Shown: in pieces, positions 53,047 to 61,564 of the stretch
How positions within the stretch are numbered: the first letter of the stretch is position 1
How the letters are laid out: every line of letters starts with the position of its first letter
Translations under genes and position numbers: made by a program
Notes under the pieces: generated by a model
The model's database searches: none
Told to the model about the DNA's origin: nothing
The model's input: only the letters and a program-made list of their open reading frames with translations
Assembly (NCBI GenBank): GCA_964571275.1
Contig: CAZNCQ010000010.1
Location: 1-64,000 of the forward strand
Direction of reading: 5' to 3'
DNA: 64,000 nucleotides
From: DASRQZ01 sp964571275
Lineage (GTDB): Bacteria > Myxococcota_A > Polyangia > Fen-1088

Positions 53047-53379
53047 TTACAGCTTGCCGCGCGGGGGTCGCTCGCCCGCGTCGCGGCGCTGCTGATGCTC
53101 GTCCGCGATCTCGGCGATCTCCTGCTCAGGGTCGGCGGTGTCCTGCGGCGTCCGCTGGACGCGCTGCGGTTGCTGGTGCGGGTCGGGCGGCTCCTGAACT
53201 TTCTTCCGTTCGGCGTTCGCGGAAACCGGCGTGTTCCCTTCGGCGCGCTCGGCAGCGCGCTCGGCCTCGCCACCGGGCCGCTCCTCGACCGCGTCCCCCC
53301 TCCACCTTGCCGGAGGAGTCTTCGGTTGCGGCTGCGCGTGTTTGTCCGTTTTCGTCATGACGATGAACGTGTCCACCAT
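53047..53379 (-). CDS. small charged Gln/Glu/Pro-rich hypothetical protein
   Basis: The 110-residue frame encodes a hydrophilic protein (KTDKHAQPQPKTPPARW, EERPGGEAERAAERAE, PHQQPQRVQRTPQD) that looks intrinsically disordered. ATG 53379 follows a G-rich GGGGCGAGGG box; an internal ATG at 53358 is possible. It has no recognised family. It lies immediately beside the inverted repeat cores at 53418-53459, so it could be cargo or neighbour of a decayed mobile element. Its coding status is uncertain because G/C-rich DNA gives many such open frames. Confidence 0.35.
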   Translation of the reverse strand: MVDTFIVMTKTDKHAQPQPKTPPARWRGDAVEERPGGEAERAAERAEGNTPVSANAERKKVQEPPDPHQQPQRVQRTPQDTADPEQEIAEIADEHQQRRDAGERPPRGKL

Positions 53380-53411
53380 CCCTCGCCCCGTCAACATCCG
53401 CACGACCTTTC

Positions 53412-53461
53412 GGAATCCCCCTCCCAGGTTGATCTGCGCGGAATCCCCCTCCCAGGTTGAT
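53412..53461 (-). repeat. pair of 22-base direct repeats carrying the inverted core motif
   Basis: Two identical 22-base units start at 53412 and 53440 (period 28). On the minus strand each contains CAACCTGGGAGGGG, the same 14-base core as the dispersed repeat copies at 3388 and 53543. Cores are at 53418-53431 and 53446-53459, opposite in direction to the one at 53618-53631. Together they resemble multiple end repeats of an insertion element. Confidence 0.75.
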
Positions 53462-53542
53462 TTGCGGGCGTCTTGTCCGGAAGAGCTGGCACGAATCGTG
53501 TCCACGCAAACGGACGAACAGGCCCAGCTAACCGGTTGATTC

Positions 53543-53636
53543 CTCGTCGCCGGCCGTCCGCAATCGGGACGGTGGCCGTCCGGACGGACGGGATCCTCAC
53601 CTGCAGACATCGACGAGCAACCTGGGAGGGGTGTTC
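53543..53636 (+). repeat. dispersed repeat, copy C
   Basis: Close match of 1-94: palindrome CCGTCCGGACGG, then CAACCTGGGAGGGG at 53618-53631. It ends about 37 bases before the SDR start. With the two inverted cores at 53418-53459 it encloses about 160 bases that contain no transposase. Confidence 0.8.
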
Positions 53637-53673
53637 TATCTGGCATGATCGACACATGGACGAAAGGCGCTTC

Positions 53674-54411
53674 ATGTCGAGCACGCGGGCGGCTGTGGTT
53701 CTCGGCGCATCGGGATCGGTGGGCAACGCGCTGGTCAAGGAACTGATTCGCGATGGATCGTTCAAACCCATCGTGACCCTGGTGCGTCGTTCGCAGCCCG
53801 ATCAGGTCACGACGGCACGTGATGCGGGGATCGAACTGCGCGAGACGCTCGTTCCCGCGATGGATCCAGCCGGTCTGGAAACTGCGACCCGGGAGGCCAT
53901 TCGTTCGCTCGAAGGCGACGTCGTCGGCTTGAGTGTGTTGGGCGTCGGGGCCGGCACCGCGAAGCTCACGATCGACGAGCATCGCGCGGTCGACGTGCAA
54001 TTGAACGCGGCCTTTGCGCGAGCGCTGAAGGCATCGGGGCGAGTGAAGCACCTGGCGTTCATGTCCGCCGCCGGCGCAGATTCCACCGCCGCGGCGAGCG
54101 GATCAGGCGCCGCGGGAATGGCGCGCTACGCTCGCGTGAAAGGCGAGGCCGAAGAGGCCGTGAAGGAGAGTGGTCCGGCTGTCGTCAGCATCTTCCGCCC
54201 CGCGATGATCATCGGGTCGCGACACACGCCATGGCTGCTCGAGAAACTGCTTCCTGCGTTCTCGTTCGTGACGCCCGCGAAATACAAATCGATCACGGTC
54301 GAGCAGATCGCAAAGGCGATGATCGCGACGTCACTGAACACGCCGGCGCAGTCGGGCGTCTACCACTACGCCGAAATGATGGCGCCGGCGGCTTTGATCG
54401 GCCGCCGCTAG
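53674..54411 (+). CDS. NAD(P)-binding atypical SDR (NmrA/HTATIP2-like)
   Basis: The 245-residue protein has the Rossmann motif VVLGASGSVGNALVKELI and the middle segments VKHLAFMSAAGAD and YARVKGEAEEAV (YxxxK). Its C-terminal part contains IFRPAMIIG. This is the pattern of NAD(P)H-binding proteins of the TIP30/NmrA-like group, which are often oxidoreductases or redox sensors. ATG 53674 has AAAGG six bases upstream; ATG 53656 would add six residues. It follows dispersed repeat copy C. Substrate unknown. Confidence 0.88.
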   Translation: MSSTRAAVVLGASGSVGNALVKELIRDGSFKPIVTLVRRSQPDQVTTARDAGIELRETLVPAMDPAGLETATREAIRSLEGDVVGLSVLGVGAGTAKLTIDEHRAVDVQLNAAFARALKASGRVKHLAFMSAAGADSTAAASGSGAAGMARYARVKGEAEEAVKESGPAVVSIFRPAMIIGSRHTPWLLEKLLPAFSFVTPAKYKSITVEQIAKAMIATSLNTPAQSGVYHYAEMMAPAALIGRR

Positions 54412-54805
54412 GGCGGGGCGATGACAACGATGGTCTCTGCCGATGCTCGAGACGATCAGGATGCTCAAAATCCCCTCCGCGACCTGCTGGGCCGCGAAGA
54501 GCAGCGGGACCAACGCGAACACTCTATGTGACCGCGACTTTTCCTGCTTGATCGCGACCGCACCGATTCCCGTGATCACGGCCGCGACCCCGAAACTGCC
54601 AGTGGCCGAAAAACACTTCGTGCGCGTCGGTTCAGCGCAGAACGTGTCGGGAGTGAGCAGAGGGCCTGCCCCGGCAAGATGGGCTCTTTCGTGAGACAGG
54701 GAAGTGCTTAAATCGGACGCGGACTCCCGCCGAGCGACGGAACCCCGCTGTAAGCTCCCGCCACCTTGACAGCTGGTGGTCGCGTATCCACCAACTCCAA
54801 CGTCC
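54412..54805. other. intergenic region holding a decayed gene
   Basis: About 390 bases between two rightward oxidoreductase genes. On the minus strand it holds a DUF6629-like fragment (54448-54618). The remainder shows no feature beyond possible promoter sequence for the gene at 54806. Confidence 0.5.
54448..54618 (-). pseudogene. fragment of a DUF6629-like membrane protein
   Basis: The minus strand encodes CFSATGSFGVAAVITGIG and FALVPLLFAAQQVAEG, matching the N-terminal signature of DUF6629 proteins (MCFSATASF and PLLFxxQQxxEG). The expected Met codon reads AAG, and similarity stops after about 55 residues although family members are about 200 or more. The remaining frame runs into the end of the SDR gene. 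It is best read as a truncated, inactive gene. Confidence 0.6.
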
Positions 54806-55744
54806 ATGAACGCTCTACGAACTCACGAGCGAGGAGGGGCCGACGGCCTCAGGTACGAACCGGCGGCGTCCCCGGTCCCCGGCATCGGGGACGTCCTGGT
54901 GCAGGTTCATGCTGCCAGCTTCACGCCGACGGAGATGGACTGGCCGTCGACGTGGGTCGACCGCGCGGGCAAGGACCGGCGTCCGGTCATCCCGGCCCAT
55001 GAGGTATCGGGCGTCGTCACAGCCCTCGGATACGGCACGACCGGCGCCGCGATCGGAGACGCCGTCTACGGGTTGACCGACTGGTACCGCGACGGAGCGG
55101 CCGCCGAGTTCGTCGCGGTCGAGGCGCGGAACCTCGCGCCCAAGGCCGCAACGCTGAGTCACCAGGAAGCAGCCGCCGTTCCGATGGCGGGCCTGACTGC
55201 CGTTCAGGCGCTGTTCGATCATGGTCGGCTCGCGGCCGGGCAGACCGTGCTCATTCTCGGCGCGGGCGGCGGCGTCGGTACCTTCGCCGTGCAACTTGCG
55301 CGCGCCGCCGGCGCGCAGGTCGTGGCGGGCGCGCGCGGGTGGGCGCGCGAACGCGTGCTCGACCTCGGGGCGGACGCCTTCGTCGACGTGGATCGCGACG
55401 ATGTCGCCGCAGCCGCGAGGAACGCAAACCTGGTATTCGACCTGGTCGGCGGGCAAACGCTCGCCCATGTGTACTCGTCCCTGAGGAAGGACGCCCTGGC
55501 GGTGTCCGTTGTCGAAGCGCCTGCCGCCAGGACCGATGGTCGTGGGCCGCGAGGCGTGTTCTTCGTCGTCGAGCCCAACCGAACGCAGCTCAACGAGCTC
55601 GGCCGGCGCATCGACGCGCGCGAGCTACGCCCGGTCCTCGGTGCCGTCATGCCGCTCGCCGAAGGCGGCGCAGCCTTCGCAGCCAAGCGGCGCGGCAGCT
55701 CACCGGGCAAGATCGTGCTGCAGGTCGCAAACGATCCGCGGTGA
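54806..55744 (+). CDS. zinc-independent quinone oxidoreductase / NADP-dependent MDR protein
   Basis: The 312-residue medium-chain reductase has an N-terminal GroES-like domain (GDVLVQVHAASFTPTEMDWP, PAHEVSGVV) and a Rossmann domain with VLILGAGGGVGTFAVQLARA. It ends with LAEGGAAFAAKRRGSSPGK. The residues for catalytic zinc are missing, as in quinone oxidoreductases. It reduces quinones or enones with NADPH. ATG 54806 has no clear ribosome site; GTG 54776 would add ten residues. It converges on the fusion gene at 55766. Confidence 0.9.
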   Translation: MNALRTHERGGADGLRYEPAASPVPGIGDVLVQVHAASFTPTEMDWPSTWVDRAGKDRRPVIPAHEVSGVVTALGYGTTGAAIGDAVYGLTDWYRDGAAAEFVAVEARNLAPKAATLSHQEAAAVPMAGLTAVQALFDHGRLAAGQTVLILGAGGGVGTFAVQLARAAGAQVVAGARGWARERVLDLGADAFVDVDRDDVAAAARNANLVFDLVGGQTLAHVYSSLRKDALAVSVVEAPAARTDGRGPRGVFFVVEPNRTQLNELGRRIDARELRPVLGAVMPLAEGGAAFAAKRRGSSPGKIVLQVANDPR

Positions 55745-55765
55745 CGCGCTCAACCGCCCGCGGTC

Positions 55766-57409
55766 TCACTCTCCGTGCAACGACTCGAACGCGAACGAGT
55801 ACGTGACGTTTCCATTCACCCCGCCCACCGGTTGAGGGAATGTCCAGCTCTTGAACGCGCCGACCAAGCAGCTCTGCAATCGGGCGCCACCTTCGATGCG
55901 ACTGGTCGGAGCCAACGACAAGACGTGTCCCGTCGGATCGATGACGGCGTGGATCGTCAACCTCCCGTGCAGGTCGGGGGTTTCCATGATCGCGCGTTCG
56001 TAGCAAGCGTTCGCCTCCGCGGCGTGTGAGCGCACGACGAAGTTGACCCCCTTGGGATCGACGAAGCCTGGCTGCGGCAAGGAGGTCGCCGCTGGCGGCG
56101 CCGGCGCGGAGACCACCGTGGTCGCGGGCGCCGCGGGGGCGTGACTCTCGACGGGCGGCCCGACCCTGGGCGGTGTCTTCACCTTCTCGGGCGCGGTTTG
56201 CGCGCTCGGTGCCGTGGCAACCGGCGGCGGAACCGTCGACGGCGTCGGCAGCTCGCGGCGGTGGCTCCTTGGCGCGGGGCTCACGTGCCTCGCTGGAGCT
56301 CGGTTGCCATGGGGAGTGGCTGCCAGCTCCGCCGGCGGCTCGAGCTCGGGGGCGGGCGGTGCCTCCGGCGGCGGGGCGACCGGGGCCGGTGGTGCTGGTG
56401 CGGGGACCTCGGGTGGCTTGACCGCGATCGGGGAGACGGGAGGAGGCCTGGGGGCCGGGGCGGTCACCGCTCGTGCGCGCACGGCCTCTGTCTTTTGCCG
56501 CTGGAGCTGCCGCAGGGTCACGAACCCCATCAACGCGGCGGCGACGACGAGCATCCCCGCGATTGCCCTCTTCTTCCGTGATGAGCTCGCGGATGAATTG
56601 GCCGATGAATTGGCCGATGAACGAGAATTCGCTACAACCGAGGGCGACTGGCTCACGGCCGCGCTCGATGATGTGGCGATGCTCGTGCCCGAATCGTCCT
56701 GCACGGTCGACTGAGTCTTGGGACGCGACAGCGGCGGTGGCGTCAGTCGGCGGATCAGGCGGGTCGCGCTGATCGACACCGTCTGCCCGATGGATCCGCG
56801 ATCCCGCAGGAGGCCGTAAGCGCGCGTCCCGATATCCTCGGCCCACTTGCCGGCGGCGACCGACGCTTCCCACGCCGTGTGCAAGAACGTCGTCGGGATC
56901 TCCAGCTCCGTGAAGACCTGTCCGGGGCTGCTCTCGGTTTCGCCGTCCGAGATCCAACGACCGTTCTGAAACGTCGGCGTCACGTCGTTTTGCTCGAGAA
57001 AGGTCTGGCCCGGATCCTCCAGCGTTGCCCACACGAGGTGTTGAAGACCGGCCGCTTTGGCCGCGCAGGCCAGCGCGTTGGCAGTGGCGAGCTTCGTCTC
57101 GAGGGACGGATGCTCCGAGGACAGCTGGATGTAAAACGCACCATAGGCGCCCGCGAGGGCCGGTCCGAGAGCGGCGGCGTCCTGCGGATCCGCGACCAAC
57201 AACTCGGCCCCCATGATCCCGAGGCGTCGACTCTCCGACGAGTCGAGCCGGCGGACGATCGCCCGCGCCGCGAACTCGCACTCGGGATCATCCAGGATCG
57301 CGCGAACCAGTCCCAGTCCCGCTGCGCTCTCGGCGCCGACGACCGCAATGACCTTCGCCGCCGTCTGCCGTCGCTCGGGCTCGGCGCCGGTCGTCTCGAG
57401 CGGCCTCAT
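55766..57409 (-). CDS. NmrA-like domain fused to membrane helix and AgmX/PglI C-terminal domain
   Basis: The 547-residue protein has an N-terminal Rossmann region (VIAVVGAESAAGLGLVRAIL, about 20-190) like NmrA/NAD(P)-binding sensors. A Ser-rich low-complexity stretch (about 235-278) and one membrane helix (282-298) follow. A long Pro/Ala-rich segment (about 310-445) leads to a C-terminal domain (about 455-547) with VVRSHAAEANACYERAI, LHGRLTIHAVID and WTFPQPVGG. The last is the AgmX/PglI C-terminal domain of myxobacterial envelope and gliding-machine proteins, related to TonB-like proteins. Placing a cytoplasmic nucleotide-binding domain and a periplasmic TonB-like end in one chain suggests signalling across the inner membrane. 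Function unproven. Confidence 0.85.
   Translation of the reverse strand: MRPLETTGAEPERRQTAAKVIAVVGAESAAGLGLVRAILDDPECEFAARAIVRRLDSSESRRLGIMGAELLVADPQDAAALGPALAGAYGAFYIQLSSEHPSLETKLATANALACAAKAAGLQHLVWATLEDPGQTFLEQNDVTPTFQNGRWISDGETESSPGQVFTELEIPTTFLHTAWEASVAAGKWAEDIGTRAYGLLRDRGSIGQTVSISATRLIRRLTPPPLSRPKTQSTVQDDSGTSIATSSSAAVSQSPSVVANSRSSANSSANSSASSSRKKRAIAGMLVVAAALMGFVTLRQLQRQKTEAVRARAVTAPAPRPPPVSPIAVKPPEVPAPAPPAPVAPPPEAPPAPELEPPAELAATPHGNRAPARHVSPAPRSHRRELPTPSTVPPPVATAPSAQTAPEKVKTPPRVGPPVESHAPAAPATTVVSAPAPPAATSLPQPGFVDPKGVNFVVRSHAAEANACYERAIMETPDLHGRLTIHAVIDPTGHVLSLAPTSRIEGGARLQSCLVGAFKSWTFPQPVGGVNGNVTYSFAFESLHGE
56580..56627 (-). repeat. 12-base tandem repeat within the Ser-rich linker
   Basis: Four 12-base units (GATGAATTGGCC type; units 2 and 3 identical) encode the ANSS repeats just before the membrane helix of the fusion protein. 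Unit length is a multiple of three, so copy changes keep frame. Confidence 0.75.
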
Positions 57410-57739
57410 GAACGAGCGCCACGCTCGCGCGTCAGCGGGATGCCAATCGACCTCGCCAACCCGCTACCAGCAGACAACCAGCGGGCAGGTCGTGTGGCAG
57501 GCGAAGCAAACACGGCCACGAGTCCGGTATCGGCACATTTCAGACATAACTTTACGATCAGGCCGCACGACCAGGCGCGTCCCGTGGGAGGCGAACCACC
57601 CACACGGCAGCGGCGTCGAGTTTGCGATCGCCCCGCCAACGCTCACATTCAGGCCGACGGACGAACTGACGACGATCTCGAACGCCGCTCGCTTCGTGTT
57701 CGCGACGTGACGCGAGGGAGCCACCAGAACGACCAAGAG
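57410..57739. other. divergent intergenic region
   Basis: About 330 bases between the fusion gene and the pectate lyase gene. It should hold both promoters. I see no inverted repeat or clear promoter boxes; open frames here lack start signals. Confidence 0.4.
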
Positions 57740-59068
57740 ATGCATCCCTCGCGCCGCCACCCGCAGTGTCCAGAGCGAGCTCGAGTGGCGCGGAGCGTTC
57801 TCCGCGTGGCCCTGTTCACGGGACTCATGGCGGCGGTCGGATGCAGGCTGGCAGGCGGCGAATCGGGCTCGAGTGACTCGAGCTTCGGGGGATCCAACGA
57901 CCGGGCCGGATCGACGGGCGCAGCCGGCGACGGACAGACCGGTGGCTCGACAGACGGCAATGACAGCGCGGAGCCGGGAGCGGGTGGCGTCGACGGCTCG
58001 GGCGACGGCGACGGCACCGGCGGCGGCGACGGCACCGGCGGCGTCACAGGTGCCGCGGGGGCCACCGACGGCGGCGTCTCCTGCACGGCGCCGCCCCCGG
58101 CCAGCCCGCTCGTTGGGTGGGCCGCCGTGCACCCCATGAATCCGAGCGGGACCACCGGGGCTGGCGACGCCACGCCGGTGAACGTGACCACCACGGCCGC
58201 CTTCAACAACAACGCCGGCGGCACCGCCGCGCGCGTCCTTTACGTCACCGGCTCGTTGACCGGCACCTTCTACGTTGGCTCGAACAAGACCATCGTCGGA
58301 TTGTGCGGCTCGTCGCTGCACGGGCACGTCGAGATGGCCGGCTCGGTGAACGTCATCGTCCGCAACCTCACGATCGTCGGATACGCCGTCGGCGACTGCG
58401 CCCTGGATCCGACTTACGACGCGACCGTCGGTTGCTCGTCCGGTCTGGACGCCGTGTCCGTGTACAACGGCGCGCAGCGTATCTGGTTCGACCACTGCGA
58501 CATCTCCGACGGCACCGACGGCAATCTCGACATCACGACCGGCTCCAACTTCATCACGGTGTCCTGGACCAAGTTTCACTACACGCCGCGCACCGACAAC
58601 AGCGGCTCTGATTCGACCGGCGTCACGGGTCACCGCTTCAGCAGCCTGGTGGGAGGGACCGACAACTCGCCGGTCGACGTCAACGCCCTGAATGTGACCT
58701 GGCATCATGATTGGTGGGCCGACAACGTCTCGGAGCGACAGCCGCGGGTTCGTTACGGCAAGAACCATGTCTTCAACAGCCTCTTTTCGGCAACCGGCGA
58801 CTCCTATTGCGTTCGGGCCGGATTGTCGGCTGCGCTGCTGGTCGAGAACAACGTATTCACCAATGTCGCCAGTCCCTTCGTCTTCAACAGCGCCGCCGAC
58901 CAGGCCACGGCATTCATCACGGTCAGCAACAACCTCTACGTCGCGGTGAGCGGCCCGATGTCCACCGGCGGAGGCGGCACGCCGTTCACCTCTCCGCCTT
59001 ACCCCTATACCCTCGACGATCCGAACGGCCTACAGCAAGCAATCCAGACCGGAGCCGGCCCGCAGTAA
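57740..59068 (+). CDS. pectate lyase family 1 (PL1) lipoprotein
   Basis: The 442-residue protein has a signal peptide with lipobox AAVGC and a Gly/Ser/Asp-rich linker to about residue 115. A right-handed beta-helix follows: NKTIVGLCG, VIVRNLTIVG, WFDHCDISDGTDGNLDIT (His252 region), HHDWWADNVSERQPRVRYGK and HVFNSLF. These are the calcium-binding and catalytic regions of PL1 (Pel) enzymes, which cleave polygalacturonate by beta-elimination. It is followed on the same strand by a pectinesterase and a Cys-rich exported protein, forming a pectin-use set. The ATG at 57740 has no strong ribosome site; GAG-rich sequence precedes it. Confidence 0.93.
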   Translation: MHPSRRHPQCPERARVARSVLRVALFTGLMAAVGCRLAGGESGSSDSSFGGSNDRAGSTGAAGDGQTGGSTDGNDSAEPGAGGVDGSGDGDGTGGGDGTGGVTGAAGATDGGVSCTAPPPASPLVGWAAVHPMNPSGTTGAGDATPVNVTTTAAFNNNAGGTAARVLYVTGSLTGTFYVGSNKTIVGLCGSSLHGHVEMAGSVNVIVRNLTIVGYAVGDCALDPTYDATVGCSSGLDAVSVYNGAQRIWFDHCDISDGTDGNLDITTGSNFITVSWTKFHYTPRTDNSGSDSTGVTGHRFSSLVGGTDNSPVDVNALNVTWHHDWWADNVSERQPRVRYGKNHVFNSLFSATGDSYCVRAGLSAALLVENNVFTNVASPFVFNSAADQATAFITVSNNLYVAVSGPMSTGGGGTPFTSPPYPYTLDDPNGLQQAIQTGAGPQ

Positions 59069-59150
59069 ACGAGCGGCAAACGAGCGGCCCCAATGACGCC
59101 GGCGGTCCGCGGCGCGGTGTCTGTGGGTCCATGGCGCCGAACGAACCCGT

Positions 59151-59190
59151 GTGTCGGAAGTTGTCAGAAGTTGTCAGAAGTTGTCGGAAG
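59151..59190 (+). repeat. 10-base tandem repeats followed by GCGCAC hexamers
   Basis: Four units of TTGTCAGAAG type (59151-59190) are followed at once by a short run of GCGCAC hexamers (to about 59218). They lie in the 280 bases between pectate lyase and pectinesterase genes. They might affect expression of the downstream gene or be simple slippage products. Confidence 0.75.
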
Positions 59191-59349
59191 CGCGTCGCAC
59201 GCGCACGCGCACGCGCACTCGCGCGAAGTCGATGCCAGAAGACTTACTCGCAGAATCCAGGTACTGTGCAGGGCGATCGCGCCCTGCATGGGTGCTTCGC
59301 TGATCTACAACGCCTTCCAGCAAAGGCCTTGGCCCCAGGGGATCTCGAC

Positions 59350-61470
59350 ATGGCACGTACCTCGAACCAGATCGCGGCGCGGCTCTCAATCTCGGTGCTC
59401 TTGGCCCTCGGGGCCGCCAGTTGTGCCGGCGGCGGGACGAAGCCACGGACCGACGGAGGCGCCGACGTCGCGCCCGACACGTCGAAACCGGACGTGGCCA
59501 AGGAAGATACGGCCGCGCCTGACACGGCGTCGGACGCGCCGCGCACCGACGGGCCGAGCGACGTCGTCACGGCGGAGGTCAAGCCCGATGCGCCGCCCGA
59601 GCTCGGTCCCACTGACGTGATGACCCCCGTCGACGTCTCCACGGTGGATCAAGCGCAGACCGACGTTGCGTCCACGTCGGACGGCGCGGTCGCCGACGCA
59701 TCGGACGTGGGCTCCTCGGACGGATCGTCTGGCGACGTCCCGCCAGCCACCGGCACCGGGCTCCTGAATCCGCGCACCGTTCCGGTGACCGCCTCGACCC
59801 CGCTCGGCGTCGCCGCCGGCGCGATGCTTCCTGCGAACAACGCCACCGGCGTGCCGGTCGATACGTTGCTGCGCATTGGCTTCGACGGCCCGCCGACGCT
59901 GGGGACGTCGGGAATCATCGCCATTCACCTGGTATCGAACGGAGCGATCGTCGACAGCATCAACGTCGGGGATCAATACGCGATCTACAACGGTGGCTCG
60001 CTGACCAGCGCAAGCCTCAATACGTCGAGGGTCAACATCATCGGCAACGTCGCCGGCTCCGGGGTCACCCAGGTGCGCGTCGTCAACTACGTCCCGATCT
60101 TCATCAACGGCAACACCGTCACCATCGTTCCCCACAACAACAAGCTCGTGTACGGCACGGCGTACTACGTGACGATCGATAACGCCCTCATCGCGGGAAC
60201 GATCTCGTCGGCCGCTTTCCTGGGGATCTCGGATCCGACCGCCTGGACCTTCACGACCAAGGCAGCGGCCCCGGCGACGCTCAACGTGGCGGCCGACAAC
60301 AGCGCCGATTTCGCGACCGTTCAGGGAGCCATCGATTCATTCGTTCCCGGCAGCACCGCCCGGACCATCAACATCGCCCCCGGGGTGTATCAGGAGATGC
60401 TCTTCCTTCGAAGCAAGAACAACGTCACTTTCAAGGGCACCAACAACGGTCTTGATGCGGTGATCCAGTACGACAACTCAGACCCTTTCAATCCCGGGGT
60501 GGGGCAAGGGCAGGCCGTGACGGGCGGGACGATTCCGGGGCTCGGCACGGCCACGCTTGGCCCCTGGTCCGCCGGCGGCCGCTCGTTGCTCCTCATTTCT
60601 AGCGCCAGCGGCATTGTCTTCGACGGCGTCACCATCAAGAACCTGCATTCCCAGGGCAACCTCCTTCCGCCGCCGCCCACCACCAGCCCGACCTACACCA
60701 ACTACACGCCAAGCTCCGCGGCGGAGGCGATATACTTCAATGCCAGCCAAACGGGAACGCTCGTTGCCAAGCACAGCAACTTCGTCAGCTATCAGGACAC
60801 GCTGCAGTTGAAGGGCGTCAACTGGTTCTACGACTCCTTCATCACGGGTGACACCGACTTCATCTGGGGCAACGCCAATACCGCGCTCTTCGAGCAGTGC
60901 GAAATCAAATCCAGGTTCAACACCAACGGCTCGAGCGTCGTGAACTCGCGCGCGATTCTGGGCAGCGGGACCGCGGCGGTGCCGGTGAACTACAACACGT
61001 CGAACGCGGGTTTCGTGTTCCTGAACAGCGCCCTGACCAAGGAAACCGGCACATTCACGGCCTACCTGGCACGCTCGCCGGGGGTCGTTCCGGCAGCGAC
61101 CGGGACGCCATTCGTTTACAGCGGGTACGACATCGTCTCGTTCATCGGATGCACCATGGACGCGCACATCTCGGCGGCCGGATGGAACATCGTCGGACAA
61201 ACGAACACGATGGGCGCGAACGTGAGACCGAACCCGGTGACTGGCTGGCGCGAGTACCACAGTATGTCTCCCAGCGGACAGCTGCTCGACGTGAGCCAAC
61301 GGCTGCCCGATTCGACGCCGCCCGACGCGGGCGCGCCTCCAGCCGGCTCCATCCAGCTCTCCGACGCCAACGTCACATCCTTCTTCCCCGACCGCGCCAC
61401 CATCTTGCACGGCGCAACCGACGGAACGTACACCACGACGGGGCTGGCCACGTTCAGTCCGGTGCCGTGA
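59350..61470 (+). CDS. pectinesterase (CE8) lipoprotein with Ig-like domain
   Basis: The 706-residue lipoprotein (GAASC lipobox) has an acidic Asp/Pro-rich linker to about residue 130 and an SbsA-type Ig-like domain (about 155-310: LPANNATGVPVDTLLRIGFD). A CE8 pectin methylesterase domain follows: SYQDTLQ (Asp483), TGDTDFIWGNAN (Asp503) and YLARSPG (Arg575) carry the two catalytic Asp and the Arg. The family normally has FIFG; here it is FIWG. It removes methyl groups from pectin so that the pectate lyase can act. It begins 281 bases after the lyase gene. Confidence 0.92.
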   Translation: MARTSNQIAARLSISVLLALGAASCAGGGTKPRTDGGADVAPDTSKPDVAKEDTAAPDTASDAPRTDGPSDVVTAEVKPDAPPELGPTDVMTPVDVSTVDQAQTDVASTSDGAVADASDVGSSDGSSGDVPPATGTGLLNPRTVPVTASTPLGVAAGAMLPANNATGVPVDTLLRIGFDGPPTLGTSGIIAIHLVSNGAIVDSINVGDQYAIYNGGSLTSASLNTSRVNIIGNVAGSGVTQVRVVNYVPIFINGNTVTIVPHNNKLVYGTAYYVTIDNALIAGTISSAAFLGISDPTAWTFTTKAAAPATLNVAADNSADFATVQGAIDSFVPGSTARTINIAPGVYQEMLFLRSKNNVTFKGTNNGLDAVIQYDNSDPFNPGVGQGQAVTGGTIPGLGTATLGPWSAGGRSLLLISSASGIVFDGVTIKNLHSQGNLLPPPPTTSPTYTNYTPSSAAEAIYFNASQTGTLVAKHSNFVSYQDTLQLKGVNWFYDSFITGDTDFIWGNANTALFEQCEIKSRFNTNGSSVVNSRAILGSGTAAVPVNYNTSNAGFVFLNSALTKETGTFTAYLARSPGVVPAATGTPFVYSGYDIVSFIGCTMDAHISAAGWNIVGQTNTMGANVRPNPVTGWREYHSMSPSGQLLDVSQRLPDSTPPDAGAPPAGSIQLSDANVTSFFPDRATILHGATDGTYTTTGLATFSPVP

Positions 61471-61564
61471 CGAGCTCCCGACGGCGGTCGCGATGACGCC
61501 GCGCGCCCCCGGGGCAGTCCGTCCATCTCAGGTTCCTGCCGAAATCATCCGATCCTGATGTCTG

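Noticed and set aside
53391..53771. Minus-strand frame across the repeat region near 53.5 kb, checked as a transposase remnant
   Set aside because: The translation shows no DDE or helix-turn-helix motif and runs through the repeats and into the SDR gene.
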